DNA of 64,000 bases from positions 186,001-250,000 of the forward strand of contig NZ_QPIW01000005.1 of the NCBI RefSeq assembly GCF_003339505.1. The letters run 5' to 3'. Source of the stretch: Runella aurantiaca (lineage in GTDB: Bacteria; Bacteroidota; Bacteroidia; Cytophagales; Spirosomataceae). Under the pieces are notes generated by a model, which saw only the letters and a list, made by a program, of their open reading frames with translations, searched no databases and was not told the DNA's origin. Of this stretch, positions 1 through 7,814 are shown piece by piece. A program made the translations under genes and the position numbers. How positions within the stretch are numbered: the stretch's first letter is position 1; each line of letters opens with the position of its first letter.

Positions 1-266
1 AAGGAGCCATTAAAATCAAGGAGTTAAACGAAAAGCTGTTTATTAGCCAAAGCCCTTTTGAGAAACGTTTCAGAAAATTAGTGGGCACTTCCCCTAAAAA
101 ATTTGCTTCGATTGTTCGATTTAATACGGTATTAAATGATTTGAATGGCCCAAAATCGCTCACTGACATTTGCTACGAAAACAACTTTTTTGACCAAGCC
201 CATTTTATCAAGGACTTCAAACAATACACGGGCGACACTCCCGAACAGTTTAAGCGGTTCTTATAA
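1..266 (+). CDS. AraC-family transcriptional regulator, C-terminal fragment
   Basis: The reading frame is open from base 3 to a TAA at 264-266, so the gene enters from outside the window. The visible ~87 residues form the second half of an AraC/XylS DNA-binding domain: a helix-turn-helix (LNEKLFISQSPFEKRFRKLV), then the typical segment GTSPKKFASIVRFNTVL and a second HTH ending NFFDQAHFIKDFKQYTG-TPEQFKRF. The pattern FxDQAHFxxxFKxxxGxTPxxF is diagnostic for the family. The ligand-sensing N-terminus is missing, so the regulon cannot be named. The DUF1398 gene follows 88 bp downstream on the same strand. Confidence 0.9.
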   Translation, partial: GAIKIKELNEKLFISQSPFEKRFRKLVGTSPKKFASIVRFNTVLNDLNGPKSLTDICYENNFFDQAHFIKDFKQYTGDTPEQFKRFL

Positions 267-354
267 AAAACGATTTTTTACAATGACAGCGCCTTCGTTT
301 TGAGGACTTTTGCATTGTACAAATCATCGTTTAACGACCAAAAAATCAAAACCA

Positions 355-744
355 ATGTTTACTGTAGACCAAATTAAAGCCGCCCATTCAAAAGTAAAAT
401 CGGGTGCCGATTTTCCCAACTATATTCAAGAAATGATTCAATTGGGTGTAACGTCCTACGAAACCTACGTGTCGGACGGACACACAGACTATTTTGGGAA
501 AGATGCCTACCAAACTTCAACTACCCCGACGTATGATACCCTGTTTATTGCCGAAATAAGCAATGCCGAACAATTCAAAATTGACCTAAAAGCGCATCAG
601 CAAGGCCAAACCGATTATCCTACTTTTTGCAAAGACTGCGCAAAATCGGGCATCGAAAAATGGACAGTTACAATGGACAAAATGACTTGTACCTACTATG
701 ACAAGGCCGAAAATGAACTATTGACGGAAATAATACCACAATAA
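355..744 (+). CDS. DUF1398 family protein
   Basis: This 129-residue soluble protein begins MFTVDQIKAAHSKVKSGADF. That opening and the following stretch (PNYIQEMIQLGVTSYETYVSDG) match the DUF1398 family (E. coli YbcV-like, often labelled phage envelope protein in databases). The family function is unknown. An upstream in-frame ATG at 310 would add 15 residues unlike the family, so I prefer the ATG at 355. No signal peptide or membrane segment is seen. Two Cys (FCKDC) lie near the C-terminus. It follows the AraC-type regulator and may be controlled by it; that is inference from position only. Confidence 0.8.
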   Translation: MFTVDQIKAAHSKVKSGADFPNYIQEMIQLGVTSYETYVSDGHTDYFGKDAYQTSTTPTYDTLFIAEISNAEQFKIDLKAHQQGQTDYPTFCKDCAKSGIEKWTVTMDKMTCTYYDKAENELLTEIIPQ

Positions 745-787
745 AACAGCCGTAGAAAACCCCAAAATTCAGGCGGTTGTGGGGCAA

Positions 788-833
788 ATGAAAAAAAAAT
801 TTGGGCCGCCTTTTGCGAAGGGCGGCCCAAATT
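788..833 (-). terminator. Intrinsic terminator, minus strand
   Basis: Bases 798-810 and 821-833 are perfect 13-bp reverse complements (AATTTGGGCCGCC) around a 10-nt loop. On the minus strand the stem is followed by an uninterrupted T run (A run 788-799 on the plus strand), as in a Rho-independent terminator. It lies beyond the 3' end of the minus-strand lipoprotein gene that ends at 1029. The plus strand lacks a T run, so it is a poorer terminator for the DUF1398 gene. Confidence 0.7.
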
Positions 834-887
834 GTGCAGAATCTCACTGATTAAGTATGTGGTCAAAAATAATTTGTTCTATTCCAA

Positions 888-979
888 ACCCACCCCGTCG
901 CTACGCGACACCCCTCCCAAGAGGGGATTTACGCTCTAATCCCCTCTTGGGAGGGGTGCCCCAACGGGGCGGGGTGGGT
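888..979. repeat. Compound palindrome (hairpins within a 42-bp inverted repeat)
   Basis: Arms 888-929 and 938-979 are reverse complements over 42 bp apart from an 11-nt block in each arm, and are separated by 8 nt. The outer stem is ACCCACCCCG and the inner stem CACCCCTCCCAAGAGGGGATT. The two differing blocks (TCGCTACGCGA at 898-908 and CCCCAACGGGG at 959-969) are each small hairpins. The inner arm itself folds as CCCCTC-CCAA-GAGGGG. It is intergenic between convergent genes and looks like a dispersed REP/MITE-like element, but only one copy is in the window. Confidence 0.8.
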
Positions 980-1028
980 CTAGGGCATGTATAAAATAAT
1001 AAAAACTATTTACCATTCAGTTCAGTAC

Positions 1029-2555
1029 TTATTTCTCAATCAACACATTTGACTCCTGATTTTTATCAAAAGTATTCGCCGTCGTTAAATCGGCGTTGGC
1101 CGAAGCGCCGTAGCTAACAAATACGCCATAACCGCCGCTGCCGCTGATGGTCGTATTTTTGATGGTCATGGTGGCACGGTTGCCGTAGATGGCCACGTTT
1201 GCCCGCTTGCCTGACACAATAGCTACGCTGCCCGCATTTTTAAACTCTACTTGTTCAAGCAAATTTTTCGGGTCGGCCGAGTAACAAATCAGGCCGCGCC
1301 AATAGGCCGCTGTGTTGTTGGCTCCGTTGAAAACTATTTTCGCCGCCGCCGTTCCTTTGGCCAAAATATACCCGTCGGTATTGATTCTGATGACGGCGTC
1401 GCGGTTCATTTCCAGAATAACGCCCGGATTTAATTTCCAACCAGTACTAACCGTAAATTCACCCGTCAAGCGGTAAGGAGTTTTGTCGGCAAAACCCGCC
1501 CAAGTGATTTCTTCTTTTCCTTTGATACCCGAGGCGGTCACTTCTACCACATCGCGGCCATTTCCACCTTTAAACGTCGAAGCGGCATCCAATTTTGCCA
1601 CGTTTTCGGCGGTAAGCATAATCCCCGCTTCGGTGTTGTTCGAGAAAGCATTTTGCGAAAATTCGCGTAAAATTGAACCGTCGTAAGCATAGATTCCGTA
1701 GCCATCGTTTTGAGAAAATACGGTATTTTTAAGGGCAATCTGTGCCTTGCTGCCTCCCGACATAAACAAGGCAGATTTTGTGGTGCTGAAGACGGTACGG
1801 CTACCGGCGTGCATTATTTCCACGTATTCCATGAGATTGGCGTTGCTGCCCGAATAAAGCGAAATCCCCACCCAATACCCCTTGGTTTTCTGAACGCCCA
1901 CAAATTTGATTTTGCGCCCTGCTTCGCCCTTAGCGATGATAAGTCCGCCGTTGTCGTTGATGTTCATCCGAACATCCCGCTCAAACGCAATGACTACGCC
2001 CGGAGCGATGGTCAGTTCGTTGTTGACGTCAATGGATTTGGTTACGATGTAGTCTGGTAAATCGGGATTGGCTACGCGGTCGGTAAGGTTGGTCTTTACG
2101 GTGATGTTTGCGGTGATGGCCAAAGGCTCGGCCACCGAGGCGGTTACCAACACTTTGTCGGTACTTTTGCCATTGGCACTACTAACGGTCAATTCAAGCT
2201 CGTATTCGCCTACTTCATCAGGCGTAAACGTAGGCTTAAACGACGCCGCGTTTGAGAGTGTTACGGTGCTTTTTGCGGGCTTCCGCAATAGCTTCCACTC
2301 TACCGTGAGTGGCTTACCCTGCGCGTCGCTTGACTCAGAGGCATCCAAGCTGACCTGTTGCCCTACCTGTACGGATTGGTCCGCACCCGCTTTTGCCGTT
2401 ACGGTAAACGTTGGATCAACAATTTCTTCCTTCTTACACCCCGTCATTATCAACATGAGCGTCATCAAAGGCACAAATAGAGAGGCGATAGTAGCATTTT
2501 TGGCAAAAGGTATTGCCTGAACCCGGAGGTTCTGAAGTACATTTTTTTGTTTCAT
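1029..2555 (-). CDS. Surface lipoprotein with PKD-like domain and duplicated beta-helix
   Basis: A 508-aa protein with a hydrophobic N-terminus ending in a lipobox (LIMTGC, Cys40), so it is predicted to be a lipoprotein. Residues ~55-140 look like a PKD/immunoglobulin-like fold (AGADQSVQVGQQVSLDASES, then GEYELELTVSSANG). Residues ~150-508 are beta-helix-like and contain two related ~170-residue halves: LTIAPGVVIAFERDVRMNIN...YWVGISLYSGS in the first and WKLNPGVILEMNRDAVIRIN...YWRGLICYSAD in the second. Right-handed beta-helices commonly bind or cleave polysaccharides or act as adhesins; no catalytic signature was recognised. A promoter-like element lies at 2588-2617. Confidence 0.75.
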   Translation of the reverse strand: MKQKNVLQNLRVQAIPFAKNATIASLFVPLMTLMLIMTGCKKEEIVDPTFTVTAKAGADQSVQVGQQVSLDASESSDAQGKPLTVEWKLLRKPAKSTVTLSNAASFKPTFTPDEVGEYELELTVSSANGKSTDKVLVTASVAEPLAITANITVKTNLTDRVANPDLPDYIVTKSIDVNNELTIAPGVVIAFERDVRMNINDNGGLIIAKGEAGRKIKFVGVQKTKGYWVGISLYSGSNANLMEYVEIMHAGSRTVFSTTKSALFMSGGSKAQIALKNTVFSQNDGYGIYAYDGSILREFSQNAFSNNTEAGIMLTAENVAKLDAASTFKGGNGRDVVEVTASGIKGKEEITWAGFADKTPYRLTGEFTVSTGWKLNPGVILEMNRDAVIRINTDGYILAKGTAAAKIVFNGANNTAAYWRGLICYSADPKNLLEQVEFKNAGSVAIVSGKRANVAIYGNRATMTIKNTTISGSGGYGVFVSYGASANADLTTANTFDKNQESNVLIEK

Positions 2556-2587
2556 GGCTTAAATTACTGTTTGAATTTTTGAACGCT

Positions 2588-2617
2588 CAAAAGTAATTGG
2601 CCTAGCCCTCAAGCAAA
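2588..2617 (-). promoter_or_regulatory. Bacteroidota-type promoter for the beta-helix lipoprotein
   Basis: On the minus strand, TTTG (2617-2614) is followed after 18 bp by TACTTTTG (2595-2588). This fits the Bacteroidota sigma-A pattern TTTG-N17-23-TAnnTTTG. It lies 32 bp upstream of the ATG at 2555. No experimental support is possible from sequence. Confidence 0.5.
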
Positions 2618-2675
2618 GGGGCATTCGTGCTGAAACGGTAAAAGTAAATGCTGAAGTGATAAAAAAAGCAGTGTT

Positions 2676-2717
2676 TTAAAAAATATCGTCGATGAGGTTA
2701 TACCCCCACCGACGATA
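2676..2717 (-). terminator. Intrinsic terminator after the small outer-membrane protein
   Basis: TATCGTCG (2684-2691) pairs with CGACGATA (2710-2717). On the minus strand the stem is followed by TTTTTTAAAAC. It sits just past the stop codon of the gene ending at 2724. Confidence 0.6.
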
Positions 2718-2723
2718 ACAATG

Positions 2724-3257
2724 CTAAAAATTAAAACGAACGCCGATGCTGGCCTGCGGGTGGAGATAAAAAATGTCAGGAATCAATTCAATGTAAAGTC
2801 CCCCTTCCAAAAACAGGGATAAAGGACTGTTTGGCACAAAATATTCAGCCCCTGCTAAACCCGCACCTCCGATAGAGATATTGTTGGTAAATACTTTGAC
2901 ACCAGGTACATTGCTGGGGTCAAAATAATAGCGTCGTGAGTTGATTTGGCCGCCGAAGCCGTAATAAACGTGCAGTTTTTCGGCTTTAAACAGCCCCCGG
3001 TGCCACAGATACGCCGCCCGCACCGAAAATCCCGCATTTTGATAGGTGCCTTTGCGGTACTTGCGGTCGCGGCCATAAAACAGGCCATACGTTCCTGCGG
3101 ATATATCCAAAGCTTTGTTATCGCCAAAATATTTTCGAACATTTAGCCCAGAAGGCTCTACCAATTGAAATCCAACCGCCCAATTATTGTACTGCGCCAT
3201 TGAGGGTAAAATACCAAAGGCGGTAAGCAACAAAGTGAATAAAAGCTTCTTTTTCAT
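2724..3257 (-). CDS. Small outer-membrane beta-barrel-like protein
   Basis: A 177-aa protein with an N-terminal signal peptide (MKKKLLFTLLLTAFGILPSMAQ). The mature part is rich in Gly and aromatic residues in alternating patterns (YGFGGQINSRRYYF, GGAGLAGAEYF, LFLEGGLYIEL) and ends in an aromatic residue (GVRFNF), which is typical of outer-membrane barrels. I cannot assign a family. It lies 55 bp downstream of hisC on the same strand with no clear terminator between, so it may be partly cotranscribed with the his operon. Confidence 0.6.
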   Translation of the reverse strand: MKKKLLFTLLLTAFGILPSMAQYNNWAVGFQLVEPSGLNVRKYFGDNKALDISAGTYGLFYGRDRKYRKGTYQNAGFSVRAAYLWHRGLFKAEKLHVYYGFGGQINSRRYYFDPSNVPGVKVFTNNISIGGAGLAGAEYFVPNSPLSLFLEGGLYIELIPDIFYLHPQASIGVRFNF

Positions 3258-3312
3258 CTACTGTAGTGTTAATTTTAATAATGACAATCGGCAGCCTCAA
3301 AACCCTTATCGG

Positions 3313-4371
3313 TTATGCCATGATGGCAAATGCTTTCAGCGTGTCTAACAGCGTTTTGTTTTCCTCCGCCGTACCGACCGTAATCCGTAGGCATCCATCA
3401 CACAGAATCACTTTTGAACGGTCGCGCACGATGATTTTTTGGTCTATCAAGTACTGCATCACGGCCGAAGCATCGTCAAATTCGACGAGTAAAAAGTTGG
3501 AATCTGTGGGATATATCCTTTTAACTAACGGCAAGGCGGCCAAATTCGTGCGTAAATGCTCCCGCTCCGCCAAAATATCATTGACCAATTGGTTTTTGGT
3601 TTCGACGTAGTCCAGCGCTTCAAGTAACAGCTGTTGCGTAGCACCGCTGAGGTTATAAGGAGGTTTGATTTTGTTTAATACCTTAATAATTTCTTCGGAG
3701 GCAAAACACATTCCCAAACGCAGCGAAGCCAACCCCCACGCCTTAGAAAAAGTCTGTAATACAATCAGATTGGGATAATTATCCAATTCCTGCGTAAACG
3801 ACGGCTCACTCGCAAAATCAATGTAGGCTTCATCGACGACCACCAATCCCTGAAAGTGGTTCAGGATTTCTAAAATTGCTTCGCGCTGTACCAAATTTCC
3901 GCTGGGATTATTGGGCGAGCATATCCACACAATTTTGGTTTTTGGCGTTATTGCCACCAATACTTTAGGGGTATCAATCTGGAAATCAGCCGTCAATGGC
4001 ACCTTGATAACGGGCACGTCGTTGATGTCGGCGCTTACCTGATACATGCCATAGGTAGGCGGCATGAGCAGCATATTGTCCTCACGGGGCGTGCAAGTGG
4101 CCCGCACCAACAGGTCAATGGGTTCGTCGGAGCCATTGCCCAGAAAAATTTGGGTAGGTCGCACGCCTTTGATGGGTGCCAATTTTTGTTTGATAGCCCA
4201 CTGGTACGGGTCGGGATAGCGGTTCCAGTGCTGCCCGTTTACCGACTGATAGGGGTTTTCATTGGCATCCAAAAAGATACCTTCTTTGCCCGTATATTCA
4301 TCCCGCGCCGACGAGTACGGCACCAAGTTGAGGATGTGCGGACGGAGGATTTTTGTTAAGTCAAATTTCAT
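3313..4371 (-). CDS. hisC: Histidinol-phosphate aminotransferase
   Basis: This 352-aa PLP-dependent enzyme converts imidazole acetol-phosphate plus glutamate to histidinol phosphate. Family features are visible: IFLDANENPYQS near the N-terminus, FLGNGSDEPIDLL, SPNNPSGNLV, VVDEAYIDFA, the PLP-lysine region LQTFSKAWGLASLRLGM, and RITVGTAEENKTLL near the C-terminus. The ATG overlaps the stop of the upstream HNH gene by 4 bp (ATGA at 4368-4371), so its translation is probably coupled to that gene rather than to hisD. hisB and other his genes do not follow it. Confidence 0.95.
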   Translation of the reverse strand: MKFDLTKILRPHILNLVPYSSARDEYTGKEGIFLDANENPYQSVNGQHWNRYPDPYQWAIKQKLAPIKGVRPTQIFLGNGSDEPIDLLVRATCTPREDNMLLMPPTYGMYQVSADINDVPVIKVPLTADFQIDTPKVLVAITPKTKIVWICSPNNPSGNLVQREAILEILNHFQGLVVVDEAYIDFASEPSFTQELDNYPNLIVLQTFSKAWGLASLRLGMCFASEEIIKVLNKIKPPYNLSGATQQLLLEALDYVETKNQLVNDILAEREHLRTNLAALPLVKRIYPTDSNFLLVEFDDASAVMQYLIDQKIIVRDRSKVILCDGCLRITVGTAEENKTLLDTLKAFAIMA

Positions 4372-5048
4372 TGTGGTAGGTATTCTGCAAATTCTTGAAA
4401 TAATTCTGCTTCGTCTCTAACAAGCCATACTTTGAAAGCTGTAAAAGCAGAATCAATACGTAATTCATTTATAATCTTTTTTTTCATTCTTTCTTTTGAA
4501 AGAACTCCCAAACGATACTCTTCAATTAAATCATTAAACTCACTTAAATGGCCAACTATTCGCTTTCGCAAATTCAGCGCACCCCGCTCTTTTAAAGGAG
4601 TCGGCTTCTCTTTTCCATTATAAATTTTATGGAGTAGTAACGCAGTGTTCAATGTTGGTTGATCATGTATTAAAGGAGTGATAAAAAAATGTCGATCAGG
4701 AAGTCTTGAAGTATCTATTTCCAGTTTAATGATATTAACAAGGCGTAGCGAAGCATCAGTACAATTCAGCAAAGGCGCTTCATCTCCCAACTTAATATTA
4801 TTACAGTACGAACACGCGAAAAAGAGGTTTTTCCAATCAAACATTTTATCTCGGTTTCCCCTATGAGGCTCAAAATGTTCTACATTAATATCTTTTACAT
4901 GTTTATCTTCACATAAATAACATTTATCAAAAAAATCATCACTCACCTGTTTTACTACATCTTTACACCGATAGTTTTCGCTTTTGGGCTTTGCTTTTTC
5001 AATGGCCAAACAAGCTGGAGCTTCGTCGGTTTTAACGAAATTAATCAT
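4368..5048 (-). CDS. HNH endonuclease, PtuB-like (Septu-type)
   Basis: A 226-aa protein with an HNH/zinc core: C43-x2-C46, then E57-H58-F-x-P-H62, D71-W-x-N74-L and C79-x2-C82-N83, ending x2-K86. The order CxxC...EHFxPH...WxNLxxACxxCNxxK is typical of the TIGR02646/PtuB HNH family, the nuclease partner of the PtuA ATPase in Septu and of retron Ec78. The start overlaps the stop of the ATPase gene by 4 bp and the stop overlaps the hisC start by 4 bp. Base composition is visibly more AT-rich than hisD and hisC. Antiphage function is inferred from family and pairing; no reverse transcriptase is nearby. Confidence 0.8.
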   Translation of the reverse strand: MINFVKTDEAPACLAIEKAKPKSENYRCKDVVKQVSDDFFDKCYLCEDKHVKDINVEHFEPHRGNRDKMFDWKNLFFACSYCNNIKLGDEAPLLNCTDASLRLVNIIKLEIDTSRLPDRHFFITPLIHDQPTLNTALLLHKIYNGKEKPTPLKERGALNLRKRIVGHLSEFNDLIEEYRLGVLSKERMKKKIINELRIDSAFTAFKVWLVRDEAELFQEFAEYLPQ

Positions 5049-6367
5049 ATTGCTTGCTCTGGTAATTTATAGAGTTCTAATTCCTGAATTTTGAGTTGCA
5101 GTTCCTGCGAAAGAAAGAAAGGTAGTTTTCTAAAATATCTTCTGATTTCATATAATTTATCCTCTTCTTCTTCCGTACGCCCTTGTTTCTTTATAAGAAG
5201 CTCATATTCATTTAGTTTTTGCTTGACGACATCGGAATATTGATCAGTTCCAAAATAAGTCTCCACCAACTCTTGGTAAGAATAATCACTCAAATCTTCT
5301 ACTACTTGCTGCTTTTCCAAATCATAAATCACCGCATTATCTACCGAACTAAGCACAAAAGGCGAGTGCGTAGTGACGATGAATTGAATTTTGGGAAAGA
5401 AAGAAGTTAAAAAAGGAAGAATTTTCTTTTGTAAATCTATGTGCAAATGAGTTTCAATTTCATCAATAAGGACAATACCCTGGAGGTCGTAAGGTTTATC
5501 AAAAGCAAATTTATATTCTGCATACTTACTATCCATCCTCATAGTAAGCTCTGTTATTATAGACAAAATCGCCCCATAGCCATCAGATAGTTGATTAAGA
5601 CTAAAAGGTTCTCTTTCTTTAATCTTAATCAAATAATTAAAGTTAGGGCGATCAAACTCTAGGGTAAGTGTCTCATCATCATAAATATCTTTCAGTATAC
5701 TTTCAAATCTTTCAAACCAAGTTTTAACTTTGGCTACTTCCGAAACTCTACCAGTATCCTTTGCATCCAATAAATCCATTCTTAAATTTACTAATTGGCG
5801 AACAAAGTTTTCTCCTAAATTTTCGTTTATAGGGTGATTTTTTTTTTGCTCTATTTTTTGTGGCCCTCTTGATTCCTTTGGGTTAAAAATTCTTTTTGAA
5901 GGAAAATATTTAATAATAAAGTCTCCATTTAGCCAAAGAATATCATAAAACTCTATACTATTAAAGTTAAATCCTGTATTTAAAATGAGTTTTATCGGCA
6001 CTTTATCATTTATAACAGACAAAATACTATTCATACGCAATTTCATATTATTTATATGTGTATAATCACGCTGAAAGTTATGCTCGTTGTAATCTGCTTC
6101 GTTTATTATATCATATAACTCTTTTTGCTTTAATTTTAACAAAAAATACTCACTTACTTTTCTATCAATAATTTCATCTTCATCGTTTGGCTTTGACAAT
6201 ACCCAATTCAAAAAAACATTAACCCCTTCCAACACACTCGTCTTGCCGCTCCCATTTTTCCCCGTCAAAATCAAGTGCTTACGCTCGGTTTCGGACAATG
6301 GAATTTCGAGGTTCTCCAGATGGCGAACCTTATTGATGCGAAGTTTGGTCACAAATATTTCTTCCAT
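5045..6367 (-). CDS. AAA/ABC-type ATPase, PtuA-like (Septu-type)
   Basis: This 440-aa ATPase has an SMC/OLD-like layout: Walker A LTGKNGSGKTSVLEG near residue 35, a long divergent middle, a signature-like FSLNQLSDGYGAILSII, Walker B IVLIDEIETHLH, and a D/H-loop IQFIVTTHSPFVLSS. With the overlapping HNH gene this matches PtuA of Septu. I chose the ATG at 6367 (MEEIFVTKLRINKVRHLENL) because the family starts just before the N-terminal strand; an in-frame start at 6421 would add 18 unconvincing residues. Other OLD-like ATPases paired with HNH proteins remain possible. Confidence 0.8.
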   Translation of the reverse strand: MEEIFVTKLRINKVRHLENLEIPLSETERKHLILTGKNGSGKTSVLEGVNVFLNWVLSKPNDEDEIIDRKVSEYFLLKLKQKELYDIINEADYNEHNFQRDYTHINNMKLRMNSILSVINDKVPIKLILNTGFNFNSIEFYDILWLNGDFIIKYFPSKRIFNPKESRGPQKIEQKKNHPINENLGENFVRQLVNLRMDLLDAKDTGRVSEVAKVKTWFERFESILKDIYDDETLTLEFDRPNFNYLIKIKEREPFSLNQLSDGYGAILSIITELTMRMDSKYAEYKFAFDKPYDLQGIVLIDEIETHLHIDLQKKILPFLTSFFPKIQFIVTTHSPFVLSSVDNAVIYDLEKQQVVEDLSDYSYQELVETYFGTDQYSDVVKQKLNEYELLIKKQGRTEEEEDKLYEIRRYFRKLPFFLSQELQLKIQELELYKLPEQAI

Positions 6368-6465
6368 GTTTGCGCTTTTTTCAAGTGTAATGCAATTTAC
6401 TACGCGCGTCTGCATTTGCAATGCAAACGGGACGAGGATGGTGTTTATGGTGCTCGTTTACTATT

Positions 6466-6500
6466 GGGCAGACGCTTTCGGGCAGACGCAAGGCCTGCCC
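6466..6500. repeat. GGGCAGACGC repeat/hairpin abutting hisD
   Basis: GGGCAGACGC occurs at 6466-6475 and 6480-6489, and the second copy continues into CTGCCC (6495-6500), which pairs with GGGCAG (6480-6485). The element ends five bases before the hisD stop codon complement (6506-6508). It lies in the 138-bp gap between hisD and the PtuA-like gene and may be a REP-like repeat or a trace of the insertion that brought in the nuclease pair. Confidence 0.5.
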
Positions 6501-6505
6501 CTACG

Positions 6506-7774
6506 TTATTTCAAACTGCTCAATCGAAGGCTCACGGCGCGCTTGTGGGCGTGGAGCGATTCGGCTTCGGCCATGGCTTCAACGGTCGGTCCGAGGGCTT
6601 TGAGGCCTTCGGGAGTGATGTGCTGAACGGTGATTTTTTTCACGAAACTATCCAACGACACCCCACTGTACGCCCGGGCGTGGCCGTTGGTTGGCAGGGT
6701 ATGATTTGTGCCCGATGCATAGTCACCGCAGGATTCAGGGGTATAATTCCCTAAGAAAATAGAACCCGCATTGATGATTTTCTCGCAAATTTCCTCGGCG
6801 TTGCTTACGCTCAAAATCAAGTGTTCGGCGGCGTATTCATTGAGCAAATCAATGGCTTCGGCCTCATCTTCGACCAAAATTGCCTTGCTGTTTTCAATCG
6901 CTTTTCGCGCCAACTCCTTACGGGGCAACGCTTCCAACTGCGTAGAAAGCGTAATATTAACCGACGCTAAGAATTTCTTATCAGTCGATACCAGCAACAC
7001 TTGACTGTCTGCACCATGCTCTGCCTGCGACAATAAATCGGCCGCCACAAACGCCGGCACCGCCGACCCATCGGCGTACACCGCCACTTCGGACGGGCCA
7101 GCGGGCATGTCAATGGCCACGCCTTCTTTGGCCAATAGCATTTTTGCGGCCGTTACGTATTGGTTTCCCGGCCCAAAAATCTTATAAACTTTGGGAACTG
7201 ATTCCGTTCCGTAGGCCATCGCCGCAATGGCCTGCGCTCCGCCTATTCTGAAAATTTTAGTCACGCCCACCAATTGCGCCGCGTACAAAATGGCGGGGTG
7301 GTCGCTAGGAGTACAGAGAACAATCTCCTTACAACCAGCCAGTTGTGCAGGCACACCAAGCATCAGCACCGTACTAAAAAGTGGAGCCGAGCCTCCCGGA
7401 ATGTACAAACCCACTTTCTCAATACCCACGCTGCGCCGCCAGCAAGTAACGCCCAACATGGTTTCAATTTTCTGAACGGGCTGATACTGCGTTTCGTGAA
7501 ATTTCCGAATGTTAGCATACGCCTGTCGGATGGCGGCTTTGAGTTCTTCGGTAAGGCTTGCCTCCGCTGCCGCCACTGTTGCTGGCGGCATGGCAATCTC
7601 CGTAAGGTCAATTTTATCAAATTTGAGGGCCAAAGCGCGCAAGGCGGCATCACCTTCTTTCTGAACCTGTTCCAGAATCGGCGCTACGGCTTTTTCGATA
7701 TTGGCCATGCTTTGCGTCGGTCGAGCTAAAAGCGCAGGCCACTCACTGCGGTTGGGATAAGGGATAATTTGCAT
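6506..7774 (-). CDS. hisD: Histidinol dehydrogenase
   Basis: A 422-aa NAD-dependent, zinc-requiring enzyme that oxidises histidinol to histidine in the last two steps of the pathway. Recognisable segments are VGLYIPGGSAPLFSTVLMLGVPAQLAG, RIGGAQAIAAMAYG, FGPGNQYVTAAK, IDMPAGPSEVAVYAD, LLSQAEHGADSQVLLVS, EHLILSVSN and NHTLPTNGHARAYSGVS, in the usual order and at normal length. It follows hisG by 40 bp. The expected next gene, hisC, is displaced by the ATPase/HNH pair. Confidence 0.97.
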   Translation of the reverse strand: MQIIPYPNRSEWPALLARPTQSMANIEKAVAPILEQVQKEGDAALRALALKFDKIDLTEIAMPPATVAAAEASLTEELKAAIRQAYANIRKFHETQYQPVQKIETMLGVTCWRRSVGIEKVGLYIPGGSAPLFSTVLMLGVPAQLAGCKEIVLCTPSDHPAILYAAQLVGVTKIFRIGGAQAIAAMAYGTESVPKVYKIFGPGNQYVTAAKMLLAKEGVAIDMPAGPSEVAVYADGSAVPAFVAADLLSQAEHGADSQVLLVSTDKKFLASVNITLSTQLEALPRKELARKAIENSKAILVEDEAEAIDLLNEYAAEHLILSVSNAEEICEKIINAGSIFLGNYTPESCGDYASGTNHTLPTNGHARAYSGVSLDSFVKKITVQHITPEGLKALGPTVEAMAEAESLHAHKRAVSLRLSSLK

Positions 7775-7814
7775 AGTTCTGTAAGAAATGTCGTGCCAAG
7801 CAATGACTACACTG

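Noticed and set aside
1710-2520. Two plus-strand frames opposite the beta-helix lipoprotein
   Set aside because: They are shadows of a gene with clear signal peptide and domains; no promoter or homology.
4368-6367. Retron (Ec78-like) interpretation of the ATPase/HNH pair
   Set aside because: No reverse transcriptase or msr/msd-like structured RNA is seen next to the pair; a two-gene Septu-like system fits better.
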